The notes beneath the pieces were generated by a model. It was not told where the DNA came from. It was given only the letters and a program-made list of their open reading frames with translations, and ran no database searches. A stretch of 64,000 bases of DNA from positions 1 through 64,000 of the forward strand of contig NZ_JACBGN010000007.1 of the NCBI RefSeq assembly GCF_013401435.1, written 5' to 3'. Below, one piece after another: positions 1-8,370 of the stretch. Source of the DNA: Streptomyces sp. BR123 (GTDB lineage: Bacteria > Actinomycetota > Actinomycetes > Streptomycetales > Streptomycetaceae). The translations under genes were made by a program, and so were the position numbers. Each line of letters begins with the position of its first letter. The first letter of the stretch is position 1.

Positions 1-2
1 AG

Positions 3-104
3 TTCCGCGCGATCGCGACCAGGTACGACAAGCTCGCCGACCGCTACCGCGCCGGAGTCGTGCTGGCCTCGCTGATCCTCTGGCTCCGCGAACCAGCCAG
101 ATGA
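3..104 (+). pseudogene. C-terminal end of an IS5-type transposase (cut by window edge)
   Basis: The first 33 codons read FRAIATRYDKLADRY and end LILWLREPAR before a TGA. This is the usual tail of Streptomyces IS5-family DDE transposases. The start lies outside the window, so intactness cannot be judged. It abuts an IstB fragment in the opposite orientation, so the left edge is a junction between two insertion sequences. Confidence 0.75.
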
Positions 105-111
105 TCATTTG

Positions 112-321
112 TCAGACACTGCCTAGCGCGATGAGCATGTGGGACTTGCCCGTTCCGGAGTCGCCGATGAGGCAGAGCGGCTGGCTCTTCTTGATCCATT
201 CGCAGCTGGCGAGGGTGTGGATGGTGGCCGCGTCGATGTTCGGGTTCGCGTCGAAGTCGAAGGTCCGCAGGGACTTGTCCCGGGGGAAGCCGGCCGCCTT
301 GATCTGGCGCTCGGAACGCGC
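112..321 (-). pseudogene. istB: IstB-like ATP-binding protein fragment (IS21-type)
   Basis: Read leftward, about 70 codons match the IstB helper ATPase of IS21-type elements. ERQIKAAGFPRDKSL is followed by an FDFDANPNID segment, then TLASCEWI and a Walker A loop GDSGTGKSH, and a stop soon after. Both the N-terminal part and the rest of the ATPase domain are absent, so this is an internal stump. It touches unrelated coding debris on both sides. Confidence 0.7.
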
Positions 322-330
322 TGACGCTGC

Positions 331-455
331 CCACGGGCGAACTCCTCAGCCTCCTGGACCGGGGCTGGAAGCACGCCTTCAAGGTCCTCTCCCCCACCGC
401 CGCCATCACCACGGTCCAGGGGATGCCCACCATCACCGGCGCGCTGTCCGACTGA
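331..455 (+). pseudogene. C-terminal fragment of an unidentified protein
   Basis: An open stretch of about 41 codons (LPTGELLSLLDRGWKHAF, ending TITGALSD) has Streptomyces-like codon use but no start. It begins exactly where the IstB fragment ends. It looks like the tail of a protein cut by rearrangement. I do not recognise the family. Confidence 0.3.
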
Positions 456-612
456 CGCCCCACCGGACCCGCTCCGGTGAAGTGCAGAACCGTGTCCGCC
501 GACCCCACTCCGCCCCGGTCCGGTGCCGTCGTACTTGTCCGCGACGGCACCGGACTGGCACGCAGCAGCAGGCCAGAACCCACCCGAACACCCGTCGACT
601 TCGAGGACCCCG

Positions 613-1230
613 ATGCCCGCCCCGGACACCCGACCCAGCGCCCAGCGCCTCGCCGACCGCCTTCCGCCTTTACCTCCGGCCATGCGCGGCAACGCAGGCC
701 GAGAACGTGCCCGTCACGCCTTTGTCACCCGCACCCTCACCACACTGCGTACGGAACAGAGCATCACCGGTGACCGCGCGGAGGACTGGCGCCGGGTGGC
801 CTCAGAACTCGCCATGCTCGGGCAGATGGCCGCCCTCGGGGACGACTTCCAGGTGGCCGTCTTCGAACTGGAAGCGCTCGCCAGGCTGACCGCCGGTCTT
901 GAACCGGCACCCGCAGGTCTTCCCTCCGGCACCGGCCCCCAGGGAGGAGACCTGATCTTCCCCTGGCAGGCCGGCGAGGACGACTGGATCTCGGTGCCGG
1001 GCGGCCCGGCGGGGCCCTTCGTGTCGACGGCTATGGCGATGCCGAACCAGGCGGGTATCGCCCGGACCGTGGTCGTGGTCAGCCAACGCCATCGGTACCA
1101 CGCTGGTTCGTCGCATGCCGATGTCCACATCGAGGACGGAACGCGCATCGAACGTCTGGACGCAGAAGTGGAGCGGGTCCGGGCCCGGAAGCAGTGGAAC
1201 GAGGACCACTCTGCTTGGCACAACCGCTGA
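613..1230 (+). CDS. hypothetical protein (205 aa)
   Basis: The ORF begins MPAPDTRPSAQRLADRLPPL. The ATG is preferred over an upstream in-frame ATG at 523 because the earlier codons look non-coding. The N-terminal half is helix-rich (TRTLTTLRTEQSITGDRAED, LAMLGQMAALGDDF). The C-terminal half has beta-type segments and ends in a charged helix (RLDAEVERVRARKQW). No signal peptide, membrane helix or catalytic motif is visible. It stands alone between an IS junction and two small leftward ORFs. Function unknown. Confidence 0.6.
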   Translation: MPAPDTRPSAQRLADRLPPLPPAMRGNAGRERARHAFVTRTLTTLRTEQSITGDRAEDWRRVASELAMLGQMAALGDDFQVAVFELEALARLTAGLEPAPAGLPSGTGPQGGDLIFPWQAGEDDWISVPGGPAGPFVSTAMAMPNQAGIARTVVVVSQRHRYHAGSSHADVHIEDGTRIERLDAEVERVRARKQWNEDHSAWHNR

Positions 1231-1294
1231 CCGGGCTGGGGCGCCTGGCCAGATCAGCCGAGCGACAAGGGGCGACGGTGCCCGGACCGTTCGG

Positions 1295-1498
1295 TCACCG
1301 CGCGTCGTCGTCCGCATCCTCCAGGGCGGGGGGCTCCTGCCAAGTCAGCGTGTCCAGTGGCCGCGGCAGGTTCCGGGCCTCGCCAGGCACGGCTCTCGTC
1401 ACCGCAGAAGCCTCGTCGCTGAAGAGGGCGACGGGGGCGCCCGGCGTACGGCTGGGCACTGATACTGCCGAGCTTGAGGTCTTCGTCGTGGTGGTCAT
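1295..1498 (-). CDS. small hypothetical protein (67 aa)
   Basis: Starts MTTTTKTSSSAVSVPSRTPG and ends ALEDADDDAR. The ATG follows a purine-rich GGGGGACAAG, a plausible ribosome site. The N-terminus is Thr/Ser-rich and the C-terminus very acidic, with no membrane helix. A leader-like shape followed by an acidic tail could suit a modified-peptide precursor, but no maturation enzyme is nearby, so that is speculation. It lies downstream of another tiny ORF and a strong hairpin. Confidence 0.5.
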   Translation of the reverse strand: MTTTTKTSSSAVSVPSRTPGAPVALFSDEASAVTRAVPGEARNLPRPLDTLTWQEPPALEDADDDAR

Positions 1499-1582
1499 CT
1501 TGTCCCCCTGATTCGTCCCGGGCCGAGCCCGGCTGCAGGCCGGCGCGCAGGCCGGCTGCGAAAGCGTATACAGATTCCGAAC

Positions 1583-1613
1583 TGCGGCCCGAGGAGATTT
1601 CCTTCGGGCCGCA
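1583..1613 (-). terminator. strong hairpin, 10-bp perfect stem
   Basis: TGCGGCCCGA at 1583-1592 pairs perfectly with TCGGGCCGCA at 1604-1613 around an 11-nt loop. It begins 8 nt beyond the stop of the tiny leftward ORF at 1622-1747 and lies upstream of the 67-aa ORF. It could terminate or attenuate leftward transcription. There is no U-tract, which is common for Streptomyces terminators. Confidence 0.6.
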
Positions 1614-1621
1614 TTCCCATG

Positions 1622-1747
1622 TCAAGCCTCGCTCGCTCCCGACCGCCGCTCCTCCTGGCCGCTCGCCTGCGCCACGTCCGCCGGCACGAACACGTCGTCG
1701 ACCACTGCCTCCGGGCCCGAACCGTCACCGCTCGTCCGCCCCTTCAC
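1622..1747 (-). CDS. possible tiny ORF (41 aa)
   Basis: A GTG preceded by GAGGGGTGAGC (a good ribosome site) opens a 41-codon frame. It starts VKGRTSGDGSG, contains VVDDVFVPADVAQ and ends GASEA. Codon third positions are G/C-biased and a hairpin begins 8 nt beyond the stop, which favours a real transcript. No family recognised. It could be a small peptide gene or a chance frame. Confidence 0.35.
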   Translation of the reverse strand: MKGRTSGDGSGPEAVVDDVFVPADVAQASGQEERRSGASEA

Positions 1748-2025
1748 GCTCACCCCTCGGAGACCACTAGAGCGGTCGCAATGGCCGACTCATTTCGTAC
1801 ACCCAGCGGGTGGGCCCGGCCAGCGCCGGGCCGGAGGCAGGCTGGCGTTACAGGCCTTCGCCGAACGCCGCTCGGTCCGCCGGCGTGATGGGGAATTCCG
1901 CTGGACGCCGACTGCGTGCTCGAGGGCCGGGGCCGGCCGGCTCCGCCGCACCGCAGATAGTGGACCGCGGTGCGGCAGGGCATGCGTGAACGGCTCGCGA
2001 GACGAGGCGGGGGGCGGACCGGCTG

Positions 2026-2487
2026 TCAGTCCTTGATCTTGTACTCACAGGGCTTGGGCGACTTGCCGTCCTGGTTGTCAGCGACCTGCTTGCCGTCGAC
2101 CTTGATCGTGCACGGGGCTGGCTTGAGCATCCCGTCCGGGCCCGTGACCGAGCCGGGCACCACCGAGACCGTGACGCCGACCTTCAGCTCGGCACCCTCC
2201 AGCTGCATGGCCTCCGTCTTGGTCCAGGGCAGCGTTACCTGGTCGAAGTGGTTGCTGTTCCCGTTCCACATGACCTGGGCCGCGCCCGTCCCGCCCACCT
2301 CGAAGACCACCTGGTGCGGAACACCCTTCTTCCCCGAGGACGAGCCGTTCGCCTCGCTGCTCGCCGAGGCGCTCGGTGAGACCTCGCTTGCCTTGGCCGG
2401 GCTGTCGTCCTTCTTCTCGCTGCCGCACCCGGTCACCAGGACCGCCGCCGTGAGCAGACTGATGGTGAGTGTTGCTGTCTTGCTCAT
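2026..2487 (-). CDS. MmpS-like secreted lipoprotein
   Basis: Begins MSKTATLTISLLTAAVLVTG with a lipobox (LVTGC) at residues 17-21, so it should be exported and lipid-anchored. A Ser/Ala/Lys-rich linker is followed by a beta-sandwich-type domain with the pattern FEVGGTGAAQVMW, LPWTKT and CTIKVDGKQV. That pattern resembles the MmpS/transport accessory family of actinobacteria. The start is supported by GGGGAAA 9 nt upstream; a longer in-frame ATG at 2544 would bury the signal peptide. No MmpL partner is adjacent. The fold assignment is by pattern only. Confidence 0.7.
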   Translation of the reverse strand: MSKTATLTISLLTAAVLVTGCGSEKKDDSPAKASEVSPSASASSEANGSSSGKKGVPHQVVFEVGGTGAAQVMWNGNSNHFDQVTLPWTKTEAMQLEGAELKVGVTVSVVPGSVTGPDGMLKPAPCTIKVDGKQVADNQDGKSPKPCEYKIKD

Positions 2488-2581
2488 GTGCGTATTTCCC
2501 CGTTGCTGAAGATCAGTGCTGGTGCGGTAACGACCGTAGATCATGCCGCCGCGCGGGTTGCCATCGCCTGAGGGGCGGGGC

Positions 2582-4104
2582 CTAGAACAGGGTCAGGGGC
2601 GCAGGTGGGGGCGGGTTGGTCTGGTGTGCCCGGATGGCGTCCCGCAGGTGGGCGGGGGTCACGAGGGTGGCGTCGAACGTCTCGGTCCAGCCGTTGGGCA
2701 TCTGGGCGGCGGTGAGGAAGATGCCGTGCCCGTCGGCGCGGAGCCGGCGCAGGATCGTCTGCTCGACGGACAGGGCGTCGTCGCCGGTGGGCACGTGGCG
2801 TTCGTAGAACAGGGCCCATCCGAGGCGGCGGTGCTGGGCGATACGGTCGTTGCGCTGGAGAGCGCCTGCAACGCCGATCTTGACGGCGCCGTGCTGTGCG
2901 TGGGTGACGACGTAGACGCGGGCGGGCGCGGCACGGTCGAAGCCGTGGCGGGCGCAGTACTTGCATCTGCGGCCGCTGCGGATCTTGGCCAGGGTGGGGG
3001 TCGAGGTGCGGCCGCAGGTGGTGCAGCGGCAGCGCCAGGGCGTCATGGCCGTGGTGTAGGGCTCCAGGGGCTCGAGGCCGGCTTCGCGCATGGAGGCGGT
3101 GGCGCGGTCGGGGTCTTCCCGTCGTGCGGCGGCGGCGCGGAGGTCGGCGCAGCGTCGGCATCCGCTCTGGCCGGCGAGGATGGAGCCGAAGGTCGGTGAG
3201 GTGATGGTGCCGCAGCCGTGGCACAGGCACCGGGGTGCTTGACCCCGCGGTACGGTTCCTGGGGTTCGAATCCGTGCTCGCGCATCTCGGCGACGGCCAG
3301 GTCCTCGTCGTGGCGCTGTGCCTCACCGTTGGCCCGGTCGGCGCATCGTTTGCAGGCCGCACGTCGGCTCCGGCCGGCCAGGGAGCACAGGCGCGGGGAG
3401 ACGATGGCCCCGCACTTGGTGCAGCGGCTCTTCCACGGGAACGCGGTGCCGAGGTAGGGCTCCAGCGGCTCCAGGCCCGCCGCCCGCATCACCGCGGCCG
3501 CGGTCTCGGCGTCGTGGCGCATCGACGCGTTGGCCTTGCGCCGGCCACAGGGGTAGCAGCCGCCCTGCCCCCGCCGGATGGAGCCCAGCGTGGGGGTACC
3601 GGGCGCTCCGCACGCCCGGCAGCGGACGGGCCACGGCGTGTCCACTCCCGGGTACGGGGTGAGGGGTTCCAGGCCCGCGGCCCGCATGTCGGCCGCGGCG
3701 ACGGCCGGGTCGACTGGCGCGTTCGGTGCGCACCACCGGCAGGGTCCGGAGCCGGAGTTGATCCGGACGTAGGTGGGTGTGACCTCGCGTCCGCATGCGA
3801 GGTGGCGGCATCGCCACTTGCGGTCGCTGCCGGGGTAGGGCTCCAGGGGTTCCAGGCCCGCCGCCCGCATCACCGCGGCCGCGGCGTCGGGGTCGATGCG
3901 GGCCCGCCCGGAGCAGTACACGCAGCCGCGCTGTCCCGTGGTGACGTTGCTCAGGCGGGGGGTGACCTCCCGCCCGCACGTCGTATGGCGGCATCGCCAC
4001 GGGGCGGAGCTGCCGGGGTAGGGCTCCAGCGGCTCCAGGTCGGCCGCCCGCATAATCTCTTCCGGCTCGCGGGGGTCCTTCCGCGGTCTGCCGGTGCGCG
4101 CCAT
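2582..4104 (-). pseudogene. multi-zinc-module protein with GIY-YIG/T5orf172-like C-terminus, frame broken
   Basis: The start MARTGRPRKDP has GGGGAG 8 nt upstream. The protein is built from six tandem modules of about 50 residues, each with LEPLEPYPG, W-R-C-x4-C-G, a TP segment and a final C-x2-C. These look like treble-clef or ribbon zinc modules. The tail (VYVVTHAQHGAVKIGVA, later VEQTILRRLR) resembles the GIY-YIG/T5orf172 nuclease-like fold. In module five, near 3230, the frame shifts between VKHP and RCLCHGCG. The conserved W of that module is missing, which fits a small deletion. Downstream codons stay well preserved to 2582, so the break is recent or a read error. Probably a DNA-binding or DNA-processing protein. 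Confidence 0.65.
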
Positions 4105-4239
4105 GGGGCCAACTCCCCGCACTTGAAGGGTGAGCGAGGTCGTGCCTCGCTGTGCGGCGCAGCATAGGGGTGGCCACTGACATCGATGCTGGGCCTGGCC
4201 TTGTCGCCGATGGGAACGGGTCCCGGGCGGTCCGGCGGC

Positions 4240-5823
4240 TCAGTGAGGAAGCGGCCTACAGGTGGTGGCGTCGTTCAGGTGGGGGTAGCGGCGGGCCGGG
4301 GCCGGGTGCCGAGCCGGAGTTCGAGGCTCGCGGTCCTTCGCCGACGTGGGAGGGGCATGGCGGGTTCGGCGCGGTGTGAGGACCGCGGTGAGAAGTGCTG
4401 CGGCCGGCCACAGCACGACGCCGGCGGTGACGAGCGTGAGCGGCGGAAGGCCGGCGTGGGGGGCGGCGACCAGCACCGTGGTGGTCTGCAGGGCGCCGGC
4501 GGTCGTCGCGAGGTCGCCGTGCCAGGCCGTGCGGTGGAGCGTGTACTCGACCAGGTGGCGCAGAGCGCTGGCGCAGGCGAGTAGGGCCGGGCCGCCGAGG
4601 ACGCTGATGGTCAGGGCGGCCGCCCAACGGGAGACGTCGGTGACGAGGATGGTGAACGCCGCGCCGCCGGTGAGGAGCAGGAGGGTCATGAGGGCGGCCG
4701 TGGTGATCTTCAACTGTCCGGGGTGCGGTGGCTGGGGCGGGTCGAGAAGGTAGAGGACGGCGAGCAGCAGCCCGGCGAGAGCGCCAAGGCTGGCCGTCCC
4801 GGGCATCGGCAACGTGGTGGTGAGCGAGAGGGCTCCGGTGATGGCGGCCGCGGTCAGGCCGGCCGCGCACATCGTGGTGCGGCGCGCGCCCGGCTCGAGG
4901 CGGTGGCCGACGCCGTGGGTGGCAGTCAGGGTGGCGACCAGGGTGGGCGGGTGCTGGTGCGCTGGCGCGGTGGGTGCGTCGGCGAACGCGCCCAGCGCGG
5001 TGTGCAGCCGGGTGAGCCGCGTGCGGGTGGCGGCCGCGGTGGGCCGGCGGTCGGGGTCCTTGTCGAGGAGCTCCAGGACCAGCTGCTCGAGCTCGCGGGG
5101 TACACCGGGGCGCAGGGCGGACAGCGGGGCCGGCGCGTCGTTGATGTGCTGGTTGAGGACCTGCCAGCCGGTGCCGGTGAACGGGACGTGGCCAGTGAGC
5201 AGCTCGTGGAGGAGGCAGCCGAGCGAGTAGAGGTCGCTGGGTGCGCCCAGGGTTGTGTCTCCGCGGGCCTGCTCGGGCGACATGTAGGCGGGGGTTCCGA
5301 TGGCGATGCCGGTCACGGTCAGGGTGTGGTGGGTGGCCTCGGCCAGGCGCGCGATGCCGAAGTCGCACAGCTTCGCAGCGCTGCCGGAGGCCTGGTCGAG
5401 CAGGATGTTGGACGGCTTGAGGTCGCGGTGGACGATGCCGCGGTGGTGGGCGGCTTCCAGGGCCTGGCTGATCTGGATCGCCCAGGTCAGGGCCTCGGGG
5501 AGCGGGATTGGGCGGCCGGTGAGCGTGTTCAGCGGGCGACCGAGGACGAGGTCCATGGCCAGGAAGAGGATCCGGTGGCCGTCGAGGTCGGCGGCGCTGT
5601 GGTCCCGGACGGCGACGACGTTCGGGTGGGACAGGCGCGCGGCGACCTGTGCCTCGCGCCGGAAGGCCGCTTCCCGCACCGGGTCCCCCTCGCCAACCGG
5701 AATGATCTTGAGGGCGACGTCGTGGTTCTCGTGGAGGTCCTCGGCACGCCACACGGTGCCCATGCCTCCGCGGCCGATCGCCTCCTTCAGCCGGTACCGG
5801 CCGGCGACCGTCGTGCCGAGCAT
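4240..5823 (-). CDS. membrane-anchored Ser/Thr protein kinase
   Basis: The kinase domain fills residues 1-270. Visible motifs are the glycine loop GRGGMGTVW (17-25), the ATP lysine (VALK, K39), catalytic HRDLKPSN (132-139), DFG at 154-156 and the GTPAYMSPE activation segment. It is a complete Hanks-type kinase. The C-terminal 200 residues hold several hydrophobic helices (for example GALAGLLLAVLYLL) and a basic tail, with no PASTA repeats. The start at 5823 is favoured over 5853 because GGAGGACTTG sits directly before this ATG. Substrates unknown; it probably phosphorylates cytoplasmic or membrane partners in response to an envelope signal. Confidence 0.9.
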   Translation of the reverse strand: MLGTTVAGRYRLKEAIGRGGMGTVWRAEDLHENHDVALKIIPVGEGDPVREAAFRREAQVAARLSHPNVVAVRDHSAADLDGHRILFLAMDLVLGRPLNTLTGRPIPLPEALTWAIQISQALEAAHHRGIVHRDLKPSNILLDQASGSAAKLCDFGIARLAEATHHTLTVTGIAIGTPAYMSPEQARGDTTLGAPSDLYSLGCLLHELLTGHVPFTGTGWQVLNQHINDAPAPLSALRPGVPRELEQLVLELLDKDPDRRPTAAATRTRLTRLHTALGAFADAPTAPAHQHPPTLVATLTATHGVGHRLEPGARRTTMCAAGLTAAAITGALSLTTTLPMPGTASLGALAGLLLAVLYLLDPPQPPHPGQLKITTAALMTLLLLTGGAAFTILVTDVSRWAAALTISVLGGPALLACASALRHLVEYTLHRTAWHGDLATTAGALQTTTVLVAAPHAGLPPLTLVTAGVVLWPAAALLTAVLTPRRTRHAPPTSAKDREPRTPARHPAPARRYPHLNDATTCRPLPH

Positions 5824-6095
5824 CAAGTCCTCCAGCCCTGCGTGTCCGAGCACCGGGGCCGGCCGGCTCCAGGCGCACCGCGGACGAGGGCGTTGCCCGC
5901 GGTGCGCCGGAGCATACGAAAACGCTCCGCCGGGGCCGGGCCGAGCGATGCCGGCTCAGAGGCTCCCGGCCACGACCAAGGGGTGTTTTGCAGGTCAGCT
6001 GGGTGATGGCGGCTGTTTCGGGGTGCGTGGCCGGCCGCGTCGTTCGCAGACGCGGCGGGCGTGCTGTCATCGGGTTCCGGTGGAATCCTTCGGAT

Positions 6096-6521
6096 ATGGA
6101 CGACAGGTGTTGCGCGTGGTGCGGCGCCAGGCTTCCAGGTGGGCGGCGCCGCCGGTACTGCCCTCGTCCGCGTTCCTGCCGGCAGGAGGCGTACCGGGAG
6201 CGACGGCGGGCCGCGGCCGCTCTGCGGGCCCGGATCGCTCTGCTGCAGATCTCTCGGGAGATCCGGGCCCGGTGCGAGGCCCTGGAGCTGCTGGTGGCTG
6301 ACGCGATCGGTAGCGAGCGAGCCGGCGCCGGGCTGCACAGCACCGCTGCTGCGGACTTCCATCACCTGACCAGCGAACTGGTGCGGTGCGCGGTGATCGC
6401 GGATCGGGAGGTGGGTGCGACCTGGGAGCAGATCGGGCGCCCGCACGGGCTGAGCGCGGACGCGGCCCGTGCCCGGTACGGCCGGGCACGGCTCGTGTGG
6501 CCTCCTCCGATGCCCGAGTGA
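6096..6521 (+). CDS. small zinc-finger/HTH-like protein
   Basis: Begins MDDRCCAWCGARLPGGRRRR and continues YCPRPRSCRQ, a Cys pattern like the FCS/treble-clef fingers seen in many Streptomyces accessory proteins. The middle is helical. The C-terminus has a helix-turn-helix-like stretch (VGATWEQIGRPHGLS). The organisation resembles the protein at 22,015-22,329. Likely a small DNA-binding regulator; target unknown. It is convergent with hemC (24 nt between stops). Confidence 0.6.
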   Translation: MDDRCCAWCGARLPGGRRRRYCPRPRSCRQEAYRERRRAAAALRARIALLQISREIRARCEALELLVADAIGSERAGAGLHSTAAADFHHLTSELVRCAVIADREVGATWEQIGRPHGLSADAARARYGRARLVWPPPMPE

Positions 6522-6545
6522 TCGGGGTTCGCGGGGAGGAGCTGG

Positions 6546-7477
6546 TCAACTGCGCCGGGAGGAGGCGAGGACGTCGTTGGCGCCTTGGGCGATGAGGTCC
6601 TGGGCGACCGCGTGGCCCACGGCCTGTGGGTCGGGGCCGGTCCGTGTGGCGGCCAGCATCTGCGATCCGTCCGGGGTGTAGACCCGGGCGGCCAGGTGAA
6701 GGTCGCCCGCCACGGCGGTGGTGGTGGCGTGGCCTGCGATCGGGGCGTGGCAGTGCCCGGCGAGGGCGCGCAGCAGGGTCCGTTCCGCGAGGGCGGCCCG
6801 GGTGGCGGTGGCGTCGGTGAGCGGGGTAAGGAGGTCGAGGAGGTTCTGGTCGTCGGCGCGGATCTGCAGGGCGAGCTGGCCGGCGCCGAGGGCGGGCATC
6901 ATCCGGTCGGTGTCGATGATCTCGGTGCTTCGGCTTCTCGGCCCAGACGGCGCAGACCGGCGAGCGCGAGGATCACCGCGTCGACGTCGCCGGCGTGGGC
7001 GAGACCAAGGCGGGTGTCGGCGTTGCCGCGTACGGGGACGATCGTCAGGTGGGGGTGCGAGGCGCTGAGCTGGGCGATCCGGCGGGGCGCGGAGGTGCCG
7101 ATGCGGGTGCCGGCGGGCAGGTCGTCGAGTTTGCGTCCGGCGGGGTCGACCAGGACGTCGTGGACGGCGTCGCGCCGCGGGTACAGGCAGAGGGTGCCGT
7201 CCGGCTCGGGCTCGTCGCCAGGCATGTCCTTCGCGCAGTGCAGCGCGAGGTCCGTGCGGCCGTCGAGCACGGCCTGGGCCACGGCGCTGGTGAAGGCGCC
7301 CTTGCCGCCGACCTCGGCCAGGGGCCCGCTCCAGCGGTCGCCGACCGTCGTGATGGGTACGAACTCTGGTACGACGCCGGGGCTCGCGCGGGTGATCTCT
7401 TCCATCAGCCAGTTGACTTGTGCTGTCGCCATGGTGGATGCGCGGCTCGCGATCCTGATGTGCTGCGTCATACCCAT
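6546..7477 (-). pseudogene. hemC: hydroxymethylbilane synthase, frameshifted
   Basis: The two leftward frames together match porphobilinogen deaminase, which condenses four porphobilinogens in tetrapyrrole synthesis. The N-terminal part has IRIASRAS, the KGAFTSAV region, LHCAKDMP, GTSAPRR and VRGNADTRL. The C-terminal part has IIDTDRMMPALGAGQLALQ, and CHAPIAGHA corresponds to the dipyrromethane cofactor cysteine region. The frame changes between LGREAEA and IIDTDR near 6930. No other hem genes are near, so this is probably a second copy rather than the housekeeping gene. The start is MGMTQHIRIAS at 7477 or the ATG at 7471; neither has a strong ribosome site. Confidence 0.75.
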
Positions 7478-7878
7478 GCACCGTAAGCCCGGCGTGGGGA
7501 TGCACATGCCGGCACGGTGTCCGTTGTGGGGCCGGGTTTCGCCTGTCGCGGAGAATGCGCCGCAGCGCGCGGCACGCGAGGAAGGCCGGCAGCGAGTGAG
7601 CCGACGTGTACGAAAGGTGCCGGAGCCGATGGTCAACGGCTTGCGGCCGACTGCCACCGAGCCGTGAAACAGTGGAGCGCACCAGCACGCAGCCGGTGCC
7701 CTCAGCCGCCCGCCGCAGGTCCCGGGCCGCCGCAGTCGCCCGGTGAGGCACTGTTCCGACGAGGGCCTTGGCCGCTCCCGGGGAGGGCTGAACTGCAAGA
7801 TTCACCTGGCCAGCGAGGGCGGTCGTCACCCGTTGGCTTTCGTCATCACGCCCGGACAGTGGGGTAACGCCCCGCAGT
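7478..7878. other. about 400 bp without a confident gene
   Basis: On the minus strand a stretch upstream of hemC reads like degraded coding sequence (VSRLGGSRPQAVDHRL, then LPAFLACRALRRIL). It has no usable start, and I cannot name a family. No hairpin or repeat stands out. Confidence 0.3.
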
Positions 7879-8211
7879 TCATACCTGTGCTCGGCCCTTC
7901 AAGATGACCGGCCATCCGGAGCCGCCCGGCTGCCAGGCCGGTGATGAAGCGTCGACCGGTGCGCGGCGGTCGCGGTCCACCGTCACCGTGATGCCGTCGC
8001 CGGAGGCGGCCAAGTGGAAGTTCGTCACTCCCCCGGCGTGGCGCTGGGCGTTGGTGACGAGTTCGGTGACGACGAGCAACAGCGGGCCCGACTCGGTTTG
8101 TGGCGGTATTCCGTGTGCGGTCAGGAAGTCACGTGTGAGGTCGCGCGCCGCCGCAGCGCTCAGCATGCTCGGCGCTGGGGGGGCCGGCTGTGGGCCTTGA
8201 TCCATCTGCAT
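7879..8211 (-). CDS. RsbW/SpoIIAB-type ATP-binding protein, short C-terminus
   Basis: Belongs to the HATPase_c group of anti-sigma/regulatory kinases abundant in Streptomyces. Visible features are a helical N-terminus (AAARDLTRDFLTAHG) and an N-box (VVTELVTNAQRHAGG), followed by ITVTVDRD. The usual G-box region is reduced to GGSGWPVILKGRAQV and a stop, so the final strands are missing. The start MQMDQG follows GGAGGACGA. It may regulate a sigma factor or anti-anti-sigma protein. The shortened end could be natural or a truncation. Confidence 0.7.
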   Translation of the reverse strand: MQMDQGPQPAPPAPSMLSAAAARDLTRDFLTAHGIPPQTESGPLLLVVTELVTNAQRHAGGVTNFHLAASGDGITVTVDRDRRAPVDASSPAWQPGGSGWPVILKGRAQV

Positions 8212-8370
8212 TCGTCCTCCCCCTCCTGGTGGTGCTGCGTGCCTGCAGCCTACGACGCTCGGCCACGTCGACGGCCCCGCGTCCCGCCGAGGATCTAGCG
8301 TGGCCGGGCTCGGTGCGCGTTTGCTGCCGTGTGGCGCCGGCCCGCGTGGGAGCACCCCCGCGCACGGGTG

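Noticed and set aside
4256-6343. Leftward 695-codon frame over the kinase
   Set aside because: It overlaps the real kinase in another frame and is made of Pro/Arg/His runs.
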